Positions 19,204-28,026 of a DNA stretch of 64,000 bases are shown here, in pieces. Both the position numbers and the translations under genes were made by a program. The DNA lies in assembly GCF_000006945.2 (NCBI RefSeq), contig NC_003197.2:2542001-2606000 (forward strand). The letters run 5' to 3'. The stretch's first letter is position 1. The number at the start of each line of letters is the position of its first letter. Origin of the DNA: Salmonella enterica subsp. enterica serovar Typhimurium str. LT2 (GTDB lineage Bacteria > Pseudomonadota > Gammaproteobacteria > Enterobacterales > Enterobacteriaceae). The notes under the pieces are model-generated. The model searched no databases. It was not told the origin of the DNA and was given only the letters and a program-made list of their open reading frames with translations.

Positions 19204-20103
19204 ATGAAACCCGATGCACATCACGTAAAACAGTTTCTGCTACGCCTGCAGGATGATATTTGCCAAACGTTATCCGCTGTGGATGGCGCAAACTTTGTCG
19301 AAGATAGCTGGCGACGCGAAGCGGGCGGCGGCGGACGCAGCCGGGTATTACGCAACGGCGGGATTTTCGAACAGGCGGGCGTTAATTTCTCTCACGTTCA
19401 CGGCGATGCAATGCCCGCGTCCGCCACCGCGCATCGGCCAGAACTCGCCGGGCGTAGCTTCGAAGCGATGGGCGTATCGCTGGTGGTGCATCCGCACAAT
19501 CCGTATATTCCCACCAGCCATGCTAACGTGCGCTTTTTTATTGCCGAAAAACCGGGCGCCGATCCGGTATGGTGGTTTGGCGGCGGGTTCGATTTAACGC
19601 CCTACTACGGCTTTGAAGAGGATGCCGTTCACTGGCACCGCACCGCCCGCGACCTGTGCCAGCCGTTTGGTGACGATGTGTATCCGCGTTATAAAAAGTG
19701 GTGCGACGACTACTTTTTTCTCAAACACCGCAACGAGCAGCGCGGCGTTGGCGGCCTGTTTTTTGACGATTTGAATACGCCGGATTTCGACCACTGCTTC
19801 GACTTTATGCAGGCGGTCGGCAACGGTTACACCCGGGCGTATTTACCGATTGTCGAACGACGCAAAGCGATGGTCTGGGGCGAGCGGGAGCGTAATTTTC
19901 AACTTTATCGCCGCGGTCGCTACGTGGAGTTCAATCTGGTGTGGGACAGAGGCACCCTGTTTGGTCTGCAAACCGGCGGGCGCACTGAATCTATCCTGAT
20001 GTCGATGCCGCCGCTGGTGCGCTGGGAGTACGACTGGCAGCCAGAAGCGGGTAGCCCGGAAGCGGCGCTGAGCGAGTTTATTCAGGTACGCGACTGGATT
20101 TAA
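19204..20103 (+). CDS. hemF: HemF, oxygen-dependent coproporphyrinogen III oxidase
   Basis: 299 residues, the usual length. It decarboxylates coproporphyrinogen III to protoporphyrinogen IX in haem synthesis. Family signatures seen include GGGRSRVLRNGGIFEQAGVN, SHVHGDAMP, and WWFGGGFDLTPYYG. Two bases separate it from amiA. Downstream, instead of eutR as in E. coli, come two accessory genes on the same strand. Confidence 0.98.
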   Translation: MKPDAHHVKQFLLRLQDDICQTLSAVDGANFVEDSWRREAGGGGRSRVLRNGGIFEQAGVNFSHVHGDAMPASATAHRPELAGRSFEAMGVSLVVHPHNPYIPTSHANVRFFIAEKPGADPVWWFGGGFDLTPYYGFEEDAVHWHRTARDLCQPFGDDVYPRYKKWCDDYFFLKHRNEQRGVGGLFFDDLNTPDFDHCFDFMQAVGNGYTRAYLPIVERRKAMVWGERERNFQLYRRGRYVEFNLVWDRGTLFGLQTGGRTESILMSMPPLVRWEYDWQPEAGSPEAALSEFIQVRDWI

Positions 20104-20123
20104 CTTATTTATAAAGTAAAACA

Positions 20124-20453
20124 ATGCAAACAAATACACGGAAAGTAGTAACCAGTGACGCCAAATGGCATCCCCATCTGGGTATAAGTTTTATTGGCTG
20201 CCTGCTTGCCATTACACTAGAAATATATTTTGAAGAAAGAATATTCATCCCTCATAGCGGAGGGGTGAGCTTCGGTCTGATCGTGCTTCTGGTTATCAAT
20301 ATGGTGACCATCCCTGTGGTCATGGCCCTGATAGCATTACTCTGCTTTATTATTCATATTCCGCGTAAAAGCGTTAACTGTATCTTGCTATGCCTACTGT
20401 CATGTATTTTGACGATAGCCGGTTTGTTTATCGCCTATCCGGTTGGCCGTTGA
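20124..20453 (+). CDS. Small hypothetical membrane protein
   Basis: 109 residues; I do not recognise it. Three or four hydrophobic segments (about 20-38, 48-68, 66-84, 86-106) suggest an integral inner-membrane protein. It begins 20 bases after hemF and has only a weak ribosome site (AAAGTAAAA). Base composition is more AT-rich than hemF. Its position in a block apparently absent from E. coli suggests gain by transfer. It could be translated as a late part of the amiA-hemF message. Confidence 0.65.
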   Translation: MQTNTRKVVTSDAKWHPHLGISFIGCLLAITLEIYFEERIFIPHSGGVSFGLIVLLVINMVTIPVVMALIALLCFIIHIPRKSVNCILLCLLSCILTIAGLFIAYPVGR

Positions 20454-20581
20454 ATAAAAGCAGGCTCGTAGAAATAAACGAGTTCATTGTAGATAAAGAA
20501 TTCGGATAACCGCCCGCTGCCGTTATCATTAGTAAAACAGTACAGTAAGCACTCGTAGAATTTGCAGTGGAGCACTACCGC

Positions 20582-21859
20582 ATGGACGAGCGTATTCCTT
20601 GTAAAAACCCGCAATGCTCACACTTCATCCTGCCAGCAACGGCTGCCCGCACGGAGGGCTATTGTATGCCCTGCGTCCAGGCGCGCTATCGGCAAGTGCA
20701 GGAAGAATATATCCGGAAAAACAGAAAAACGATCGACGCGTTCAGTGGCATTACCAACCCTGTTGAAATGCTTAAACTCGTTCATGAACCCCGGGAACAC
20801 GATCCGTTAATCGAGTGGATTCCCTGCCCCATTCCGACCGATGAGCTTTACAAAAAGCTCTCCGATGATGAAAGCCGCGACATGGTCGATTATGCAGAAG
20901 AATTATTTGATTCCGGATGGCAGGAGGAAGCTCAGGAAATTGCGCTGTGCCTGGCGGCATTTACCCAGGCCAATCTGGATAATTTCCTGCGCCAGGTAAT
21001 AAATGAAGAAGAACTGGAGCTCTCTTCACCCCTACCTTTTCACCGTGCGCCGCCTGACGTACGCGACGCGCTTTTGCAGAAGGTGGAAACCGATGACGAA
21101 AACCGTGACGGCATTCTTTGTGCCCTGGCCTGGATTGGCGATGAGGTTGTCGTTGAGCATTTTAACCGCTGGCGCCAGGAACCACCTGCGTGGAGTGCTT
21201 CACTTCATATCCTCCCTCATCGCTATGCTCACCAGGCGGGATGGGAGCTCACTGAAAATGGCCGCAGGCGCGATCTTTACTTTACGCAATGTACCCATCT
21301 GGTAAAACAGGCACCTGAACAGCCGGCCGTTTTTCGCGCCGTTGCAGAATATGGTGAAAACTGCCCACACTGTTCCCTGCCGCTAATCAATCTGTTTGAG
21401 GTTGCGCCGAGCGCCGTCGGCCTAAGCACGCAGGGTTGGCCCGGTCAAATTCGTATTCTGACCTGTCAGTGTTGTACGGCATATAACACCGTTTTCGCCA
21501 CCGTCGATCCACAAGGCCAGCCGCGATGGTACGAAAAAAATGCGCTCTCGACGCTGGCGGTGGAGAATTCCGCTGACTGGATAACGCTACCGCTTGATGT
21601 TCTGCACCCCGGGGAATCCCGTTTGCCGCTATTCGCTGCTGAAATATTTTTACCCACCACCTTCTCACAGCTCGGCGGCCATCCCGCATGGGTTCAGGAT
21701 ACAGACTATCCTACGTGCCCAACGTGCGCGCAAACGATGATGTTTCTTGCGCAGCTAAGCTATGAAGATATCGAGGAAGAGGAATATGCGGAAGGAATGC
21801 TTTACGGGTTTATCTGCCCCTCCTGCCAAACAACGGCAACGTCTTATCAGCAAACATAA
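20582..21859 (+). CDS. Uncharacterised multi-zinc-ribbon protein
   Basis: 425 residues from the ATG at 20582, which has GGAG nine bases before it; an in-frame GTG at 20567 is possible. Not recognised as a named protein. Three Cys-rich clusters are visible: IPCKNPQC with YCMPC (residues 6-32), CPHC with CQCC (about 265-300), and CPTC with CPSC (about 385-415). Each could hold zinc. The segment HPAWVQDTDYPTCPTCAQTM followed by MFLAQL resembles the end of YwqG/DUF1963 proteins. The middle is acidic and helical. No signal peptide or catalytic motif is evident. About 130 bases separate it from the small membrane protein gene. Confidence 0.8.
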   Translation: MDERIPCKNPQCSHFILPATAARTEGYCMPCVQARYRQVQEEYIRKNRKTIDAFSGITNPVEMLKLVHEPREHDPLIEWIPCPIPTDELYKKLSDDESRDMVDYAEELFDSGWQEEAQEIALCLAAFTQANLDNFLRQVINEEELELSSPLPFHRAPPDVRDALLQKVETDDENRDGILCALAWIGDEVVVEHFNRWRQEPPAWSASLHILPHRYAHQAGWELTENGRRRDLYFTQCTHLVKQAPEQPAVFRAVAEYGENCPHCSLPLINLFEVAPSAVGLSTQGWPGQIRILTCQCCTAYNTVFATVDPQGQPRWYEKNALSTLAVENSADWITLPLDVLHPGESRLPLFAAEIFLPTTFSQLGGHPAWVQDTDYPTCPTCAQTMMFLAQLSYEDIEEEEYAEGMLYGFICPSCQTTATSYQQT

Positions 21860-21911
21860 ACGCTCATCCTCATGATCTGATGACAAAACTGTTTTGCACG
21901 TTGTGCGCGCG

Positions 21912-22010
21912 CTTCCCCGGAGGCGGCGCTGGCGCGCCTTGTCCGGGCTACCAACCACAGACAGCAGCGAATCCGTAGGCCCGGTAAGGCGCCAGCTGCC
22001 ACCGGGCAAT
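21912..22010. repeat. Paired REP units (BIME) downstream of eutR
   Basis: CCCGGAGGCGGCGCTGGCGC leading to TTGTCCGGGCTAC (21916-21951) faces GTAGGCCCGGTAAGGCGCCA leading to CACCGGGC (21977-22007). The two units are inverted and flank 24 bases. They lie between the convergent zinc-ribbon gene and eutR and may protect both mRNA ends. Confidence 0.8.
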
Positions 22011-22058
22011 TCCCGACACGCGCACGTTATCAGCAACCGGAGAGCCTCCCCATCAATA

Positions 22059-23111
22059 TCAAGCCCATTGCCGCATCCGTTGATGCAGCGTCAACGACGG
22101 TTTTTCGGCAAATAATTGCTGATAATCGGTGGCAAATTGCCCCAGATGCCAGAATCCCCACTGCATCGCGGCATCTTTGACCGTGGCGCTCTGCGACCAC
22201 GGGCTAATCAGTTCCCGGCGTACTGCGTTTAAGCGAATACGTTTCAGCCACGCATTGGGGCCAATGCCCAAAATGGCGTGAAACGCATTTTGCAGCGTGC
22301 GACGGCTTACGTGTAGCTGGTTACATAAGTCGAGCACCGTCAGCGGCTCCGACATATTTTCCAGCACATATTCCCGCGCCCGCGACAGTAGCCTACGATA
22401 TCCCTGATGGCTGATGCTTTCGGCGCTATGAATCGGCTTCGCCTCTTCCAGCATCGTGCCCATCGCCAGCAATAAATTATCACTCAAGACCTTACGCACC
22501 GCAGGTTGATGCAGAGTTTCAGGACTCTCGCTGAAGGTGGCCAGCGCCTGCTGCACAAAGCCCCACAGCGCTGCTTTATGCTGCTCTTTTACCTCCAGCG
22601 CTAGCTGGTTACGCAGCATATGCAGCACCCTTTCCGGGTTATGCAAAAACGTGGCCTGACGGGAAATAACATCTTCCGAGATAACGACGCCCAGAATGGT
22701 GTAATCATCCGGCGTGCTCAGTTCAAACTCGGTGCCTCCCGGTCGGGTGGCAATCTCGGCGCTGCCGAGCCCCTGCGCGCCGATAAATCCCTGTTCGCCG
22801 CGCGTCGCCGGAATACCAAACCAGAAAGAGTTTGGCCAAACCAGACACGACTGACGCAGCGCCAGGCCGGTGTATTCACGGAACACCTGAATCTCATCAA
22901 GCAGGATTTCCGTGAACTCGCCATGAAATTTACCCGGGTGTAACTGATCGTAGATCTGCTGCCAGGCGGTGATAGTCAGAGCATGTTCATAGACATCCGT
23001 CGTCCGTCGCTGATGAACATTGTCCACCTCGACTCTGGGCGTAAGTTTAACGTCTTCGGGTAACGCTTCATGATAAAGATGGTGCAAATTCGCTGTACGG
23101 GTCTTTTTCAT
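22059..23111 (-). CDS. eutR: EutR, AraC-family activator of the eut operon
   Basis: 350 residues. The C-terminal AraC/XylS DNA-binding domain (about 245-345) has two helix-turn-helix units, including LDLCNQLHVSRRTLQNAFHA and the MQWGFWHLGQFATDYQQLF signature. EutR activates eut transcription when both ethanolamine and adenosylcobalamin are present. It is the last gene of the operon, 47 bases after eutK, giving positive feedback. Confidence 0.97.
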   Translation of the reverse strand: MKKTRTANLHHLYHEALPEDVKLTPRVEVDNVHQRRTTDVYEHALTITAWQQIYDQLHPGKFHGEFTEILLDEIQVFREYTGLALRQSCLVWPNSFWFGIPATRGEQGFIGAQGLGSAEIATRPGGTEFELSTPDDYTILGVVISEDVISRQATFLHNPERVLHMLRNQLALEVKEQHKAALWGFVQQALATFSESPETLHQPAVRKVLSDNLLLAMGTMLEEAKPIHSAESISHQGYRRLLSRAREYVLENMSEPLTVLDLCNQLHVSRRTLQNAFHAILGIGPNAWLKRIRLNAVRRELISPWSQSATVKDAAMQWGFWHLGQFATDYQQLFAEKPSLTLHQRMRQWA

Positions 23112-23158
23112 GATCTTCTATGCCGGACGCCCGCCAGGACGCCCGGCCCTCCGACAGA

Positions 23159-23653
23159 TTAATTTTTGATGCGATAGCGACTACTGCGTTTACGCAACGC
23201 TCCGTCAGAAAAGAGTTGTTCCAGCACGTTTCTGGCCTGCTCCAGCGGCCAGCCAAAATGCGCGGCAACCTCTCCCGCCGTCATTCCCTGGCGTACTGAT
23301 GCCAGCAGCGCCAATAACGCCTCAGCGAACTCAGGCGTTGCGGGTACCTGGGGTGCTTTCTCAGTCGGCGTTGTCGCACGCGCAAACCCGCCAATCAGCC
23401 ACTGGGTGTCCTCTTCCGGACGACCAATTTCTTTGCGACTAATCACACGGCCTGTGCGCTGCGCGGCAGCGCTTCCGGCATCCAGCGCCGCACGACACGC
23501 CGCCAGATCGCCCTCCACCACCAGCGTGAGCCTGCCAGGGTCGAGCACTTGATGACTGAGCAAACGCACGTTGGCCGCTTTCAGCATAGCATCCGCCGCA
23601 TCGACGGCGGCGACCATTCCGTCCACTTCCAGTAATCCCAGGGCATTGATCAT
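23159..23653 (-). CDS. eutK: EutK, microcompartment shell protein with C-terminal domain
   Basis: 164 residues. Residues 1-85 form one BMC domain (MINALGLLEVDGMVAAVDAA; LVVEGDLAACRAALDAG). A linker follows, then a basic winged-helix-like domain from about 105 (MTAGEVAAHFGWPLEQARNV; RKRSSRYRIK), which has been proposed to bind nucleic acid. A shell component of the ethanolamine metabolosome. It lies 12 bases after eutL. Confidence 0.95.
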   Translation of the reverse strand: MINALGLLEVDGMVAAVDAADAMLKAANVRLLSHQVLDPGRLTLVVEGDLAACRAALDAGSAAAQRTGRVISRKEIGRPEEDTQWLIGGFARATTPTEKAPQVPATPEFAEALLALLASVRQGMTAGEVAAHFGWPLEQARNVLEQLFSDGALRKRSSRYRIKN

Positions 23654-23665
23654 TGGCAGCCTCCG

Positions 23666-24325
23666 TTACGCACGCTGGACAGGGTTACGGGCGATATCCA
23701 GCACGGCGTCGGTAAAGGCGTTGCAGGCGGCTTTACACGCGGCCTGGCTTCCCGTTAAGAACGCGGCCGAATAGTTGGTTTCCGACGGCGGCGGCACGTA
23801 AGTCACCAGCTGAACGTCAGCGGATTTCATCGCCGCGTCAATGCCGAATGTCGCTTCCAGCGGCGGCGCCACCAGGTAGGCCATTGGATCGCCCAGCGCG
23901 ATACCTGCGGTAGACGAGAGGTACGAGCCGGTACGCGAAACCACATGCGCCAGGAATGCGGTATTTTCCGCATCGTTCGCCCACTGGAACGCCGCGCCGT
24001 TTTCAATGCTGGCGACCATTGCATCCAGACCGGCGCGCACTTCCGCCGGGTTCGGTCCGCCCAGCATAATCAACACCTCACCAGCGGTAGGCGACGGCCC
24101 GTGAGCCGCCCCGGCATAGAGGGAGCGGCCATAGACCACTTCCACCATCGCCTGTTTTGTCGCTTCGTCAGCGGCAATATAGGTCACATCATCAGAATCT
24201 GCCGTGATGAGTCCGAGACTACGTATATGTGGCGGTAATTTAAGTTCCCGCGCAAAGCCGTCATTCACGGAGGCAATCACGCGCATGGCAGTCACTGAAG
24301 GTCGAATTAAATCTAATGCAGGCAT
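23666..24325 (-). CDS. eutL: EutL, tandem-BMC-domain shell protein
   Basis: 219 residues holding two fused BMC domains that trimerise into a pseudohexamer with a gated central pore. Shell protein of the eut compartment. Repeated features such as [20 protein letters not shown] and the second-half [16 protein letters not shown] reflect the two domains. It lies nine bases after eutC. Confidence 0.96.
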
Positions 24326-24334
24326 GATGTCTCC

Positions 24335-25231
24335 TTAACGGGTCATGTTGATGCCGGACGCTTTCTGCTCCAGCATCCGTTTGGCCAAATCCACAATCAC
24401 GGCGGCGGCTTCTACTGGCGGCGTCCCCCCCTGATGAATGTTTGAAATACAGGTTCTGTCGGCCTCGACGGTGGTCGCCACGCGCGGGGAATAGACCGCG
24501 TAGCAGGAAAGGCTTTCCGACTGCCCCAGCCCCGGACGTTCGCCTACCAGCAGGATGACGACCTTCGCGCCGAGAATTTCGCCAATCTGATCTTCAATCT
24601 TCACACGGCCATAGCGCACAAAGAACGGCGTGCCGACGTTCAGCCCGGCCTGCTTCAGACCGGCAAGCAACGGCGGCAGGATCTCTTCATAGTTGGCGGT
24701 GATCGCATCCGTAGAGAGGCCATCGGAGACCACTACCTGCACATCCGGGTTCATCACGCACTGTGACTTCAGCGCGTCAATGGCTTCCGGGCTCAGGCGA
24801 CGCCCCATATCCGGGCGCGTCAGGTACAGGTTTTTGTCGCTGATCTCCGAACGCACTTCCAGCAGCCCTTGCGCTTTTACCCACTCTTCCGGCACTTCTT
24901 TGAGCACGGTATCTTTCGAACGGGAGTGATCCGCCAGGAAGCGCAACAGCGCCTGGGTGCGCGGACGCGGCCCGGCACGCCCCGTACAGACGCGTGCCGC
25001 AGTACTGCGACGCAGTTCGGTCAGCACGTCCGCACGATGTGGGTTCTCGACGCCAATCCAGGCTTTTGCCTCCGCGGAACCTAAATCCAGCGCGCAGCTT
25101 TCGGTCACCGTCGGCGCGGCGCACTGCGGCTTTGCGCCTTCCTGCGTTGACGGCGCGGCGGGCTGCGGTACGTCCTGTCCCATTGACGCCATCACGCTAC
25201 GTACAATTTCTTCAATCTGTTTTTGATCCAT
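24335..25231 (-). CDS. eutC: EutC, ethanolamine ammonia-lyase small subunit
   Basis: 298 residues. With EutB it forms the adenosylcobalamin-dependent lyase that turns ethanolamine into acetaldehyde and ammonia. The first 19 residues, MDQKQIEEIVRSVMASMGQ, are the amphipathic helix that targets the enzyme into the compartment; a Pro/Ala-rich linker follows to about residue 45. The cobalamin-binding core includes LLVGERPGLGQSESLS. It lies 18 bases after eutB. Confidence 0.97.
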   Translation of the reverse strand: MDQKQIEEIVRSVMASMGQDVPQPAAPSTQEGAKPQCAAPTVTESCALDLGSAEAKAWIGVENPHRADVLTELRRSTAARVCTGRAGPRPRTQALLRFLADHSRSKDTVLKEVPEEWVKAQGLLEVRSEISDKNLYLTRPDMGRRLSPEAIDALKSQCVMNPDVQVVVSDGLSTDAITANYEEILPPLLAGLKQAGLNVGTPFFVRYGRVKIEDQIGEILGAKVVILLVGERPGLGQSESLSCYAVYSPRVATTVEADRTCISNIHQGGTPPVEAAAVIVDLAKRMLEQKASGINMTR

Positions 25232-25249
25232 GGTGTTATCCCCGCGTCA

Positions 25250-26611
25250 TCAGAAGAACAGTGACGGATCGCCCGCCCGTTTGGTCAGACGACCGTTTGC
25301 CATAATGCCCATCGTTTCCAGCCAGCGTTCAAACTCCGGCGACGGCCGTAAATTCAGCAACTGACGGACGGTGGCGGTATCGTGGAAAGCGGTGGTCTGG
25401 TAGTTGAGCATGATGTCGTCGCCGAGCGGCATCCCCATGATGTAGTTACAGCCGGCAGTGGCGAGCAGAATCATCAGGTTTTCGTTAAGGTTCTGGTCGG
25501 CGTCGGCATGGTTGGTATAGCAGCAGTCGCAGCCCATCGAGATGCCGCTCAGCTTGCCCATAAAGTGATCTTCGAGACCGGCGCGGATAATCTGCCTGTC
25601 GTTGTAGAGATACTCCGGCCCGATAAAGCCCACCACGGTGTTCACCAGGAACGGATCGTAGTGGCGCGCCAGCCCGTAGTTACGCGCTTCCATCGTCACC
25701 TGGTCGGCACCAAAGTTCGCGCCTGCGGAGAGCGCAGACCCTTGCCCGGTTTCAAAGTACAGGCAGTTTTCCCCGGCGATGCGGTTGAACTCCGCCCCCA
25801 CAGCCCGCGCTTCGTCGAGCATGGCCAGCTCGACGCCGAACTCTTTTAAGCCCTTCTCGCTGCCGCAAATGCTCTGGAAAATCAGTCCGCCCGGCGCGCC
25901 GCGACGAATCGCTTCGATCTGGGTGGTGACGTGCGCCAGCACGCAGCCCTGGGTCGGAATATTGAATTTATCGATAACGCCGTAAACGGTGTCGAGCACG
26001 CGGGTCAGGTTCTCCACGTCATCGGTCACCGGGTTAACGCCGATCACCGCATCGCCTGCGCCGAAAGAAAGCCCTTCGTAGATTTGCGCGGCGATACTCT
26101 GTACATCGTCACGGGTATCGTTCGGCTGCAAACGGCAGCTAAAGGTGCCCGGAATACCGATGGTGGTATTGGCTTTTTTGATCACCGGCATTTTCTTGCC
26201 GCCGTAGATCAGGTCAGCGTTGGAGCAGATTTTCGCTACTGCCGCCACCACTTCGGAGGTCAGGCCTTTGCGGGTAAACGCGATGTCGTCCACGGAGGTT
26301 TCATCGCTCAGCACGTATTCACGCAGTTCGCTGATGCTCCAGTTTTTAATCCGGTTATAGGCCGTTTCGTTGACGTCGTCCTGAATCAGGCGCGTCACGC
26401 AGTCCTCTTCATAGGCAATCACCGGATTGTTGCGGATATCCGCCACCGTCATTTCCGACAGTACCTGTTTTGCCGCTACGCGCTCCTGCGAACTTGCCGC
26501 GGCAACCCCGGCCAGCACATCCCCCGAACGCAGTTCGTTGGCTTTAGCCAGTACCTCTTTTACATCCTTAAACTGATAAACATTGCCGAACAATGTGGTC
26601 TTTAGTTTCAT
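25250..26611 (-). CDS. eutB: EutB, ethanolamine ammonia-lyase large subunit
   Basis: 453 residues, TIM-barrel catalytic subunit that binds ethanolamine and, with EutC, cobalamin. Conserved blocks include GAGDAVIGVNPVTDDVENL, the substrate-site segment CLYFETGQGSALSAG, and MGCDCCYTNHADADQN. It lies 11 bases after eutA, in the lyase part of the operon. Confidence 0.98.
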   Translation of the reverse strand: MKLKTTLFGNVYQFKDVKEVLAKANELRSGDVLAGVAAASSQERVAAKQVLSEMTVADIRNNPVIAYEEDCVTRLIQDDVNETAYNRIKNWSISELREYVLSDETSVDDIAFTRKGLTSEVVAAVAKICSNADLIYGGKKMPVIKKANTTIGIPGTFSCRLQPNDTRDDVQSIAAQIYEGLSFGAGDAVIGVNPVTDDVENLTRVLDTVYGVIDKFNIPTQGCVLAHVTTQIEAIRRGAPGGLIFQSICGSEKGLKEFGVELAMLDEARAVGAEFNRIAGENCLYFETGQGSALSAGANFGADQVTMEARNYGLARHYDPFLVNTVVGFIGPEYLYNDRQIIRAGLEDHFMGKLSGISMGCDCCYTNHADADQNLNENLMILLATAGCNYIMGMPLGDDIMLNYQTTAFHDTATVRQLLNLRPSPEFERWLETMGIMANGRLTKRAGDPSLFF

Positions 26612-26622
26612 AAGTCGTTCCC

Positions 26623-28026
26623 TCAGGAAGGAAATGCGAGTGATTTCACCGTCACCGGCACAACCGATCCGCCAAAAAGAGGCGTACCAATGTCGATATA
26701 GTCTCCCGCCCGCACGACCACCTCATCGATGACCGCCAGCGGAAGTTGCGGTAACTGTGGGCGCAATAACATGCCCAGCGCTTTACCAAAATCCTGCTCG
26801 GCCACCACCAGCAGGGGATGTGGATTGGGATAACGCGCGACAAAAGCCGTCAGCGCGTTGATGACCGTGAGTAATGCGGCGTAACGCACCGGAAGCGTGG
26901 CGGGAAGCGCCAGCACGTAAGCGTCGGTTTGCGGGTCGAGATCAAGCTGGAGAAGCGCCTGCCGCCAGGCGTTCACCAGATCGGCGTCATCCTGCGGGAT
27001 CGCCACCGGCAGGTTGCGCAGCGGCAGTTGGACGTCTTCCAGCCAGATAGTACTGCCGGAAAGCGAGAGCGTATGGGCCCCCGCGCCAATCACCGTGGCG
27101 CGCACGGTTTGCGCCGGAAACTGCACGTTCATCTCGCGCAGACGCGGGTGCTCATGCAGCGCGGTCGCCAGCAGCGGCCCGATATCAGAAAAGCAGAACG
27201 GATCGGCAGGTTGGTTGCGGTAGCATTCACCTACCCCACCGGAAAGGGTGATCACCTCCGGCGTAATATCGGCGGGCAGCAGCCCGGTTTGCATCAGCGA
27301 TTGCGCCAGCGGCGAGAGCGCGCCAGTGATAACCTCGACGATGAGATCCGCCATCCGCCGCGCCACCTGTCCCAACTGTGCGGCAGCTAAGGCGCGAGCA
27401 TCAGTACCCGAACCGAACACCTCATCGATAATCATCTGCCCCGGCTGATGGGCATAAACCACGCGCCCCTGAGCATCGGTTTCCAGCAGGCGACCACCGA
27501 CGTTAAGGCAGGCGGTGCCGCTGACTTTTCCCGCGTCAAACAGCGCGTAGTTAGACGTGCCGCCGCCGATATCAATATTCAGCACCCGGCACATCCGCTG
27601 CTCAGACAAGCTTTGCGCTCCGGCGCCGTGACCGGCAATGACCGATTCCAGATGCGGCCCGGCGCTGGCGACCACAAAGTCGCCCAGCGACTGCGAGAGC
27701 GCCATGACCGCCGGACGGGCGTTGCGGGTTTTGGCGCTTTCGCCGGTGATAATGATAGCCCCTGAGTCCACCGATTCAGGCGCGATGCCTGCGGCCTGAT
27801 ACTGGGCCAGAATCAGCGCTTTAAGTTCTACCTCTTTCAGACCGCCCTGCTTATCCACGGGCGTAAAGAAGACCGGGCTTTGCCAGCTAATGTCGCGTTT
27901 GATGAATTCGTAGCGCGGCACCTGCGACACCGCCGCACGGTTAACCAACTCCAGGCGCGAGAAGATCACCTGCGTGGTGGTGGTGCCGATATCGATACCG
28001 ACGCTCAGTAGCTGGCGAGTGTTCAC
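26623..28026 (-). CDS. eutA: EutA, ethanolamine ammonia-lyase reactivase
   Basis: 467 residues, actin-like ATPase fold (SVGIDIGTTTTQVIFSRLEL near the N-terminus; NIDIGGGTSNYALFD). It exchanges damaged cobalamin in EutBC for fresh cofactor, using ATP. Its start overlaps the eutH stop by four bases. Confidence 0.96.
   Translation of the reverse strand: MNTRQLLSVGIDIGTTTTQVIFSRLELVNRAAVSQVPRYEFIKRDISWQSPVFFTPVDKQGGLKEVELKALILAQYQAAGIAPESVDSGAIIITGESAKTRNARPAVMALSQSLGDFVVASAGPHLESVIAGHGAGAQSLSEQRMCRVLNIDIGGGTSNYALFDAGKVSGTACLNVGGRLLETDAQGRVVYAHQPGQMIIDEVFGSGTDARALAAAQLGQVARRMADLIVEVITGALSPLAQSLMQTGLLPADITPEVITLSGGVGECYRNQPADPFCFSDIGPLLATALHEHPRLREMNVQFPAQTVRATVIGAGAHTLSLSGSTIWLEDVQLPLRNLPVAIPQDDADLVNAWRQALLQLDLDPQTDAYVLALPATLPVRYAALLTVINALTAFVARYPNPHPLLVVAEQDFGKALGMLLRPQLPQLPLAVIDEVVVRAGDYIDIGTPLFGGSVVPVTVKSLAFPS

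Noticed and set aside
25931..26605. 224-codon plus-strand frame inside eutB
   Set aside because: Shadow of eutB; no protein-like hydrophobic pattern or motif.
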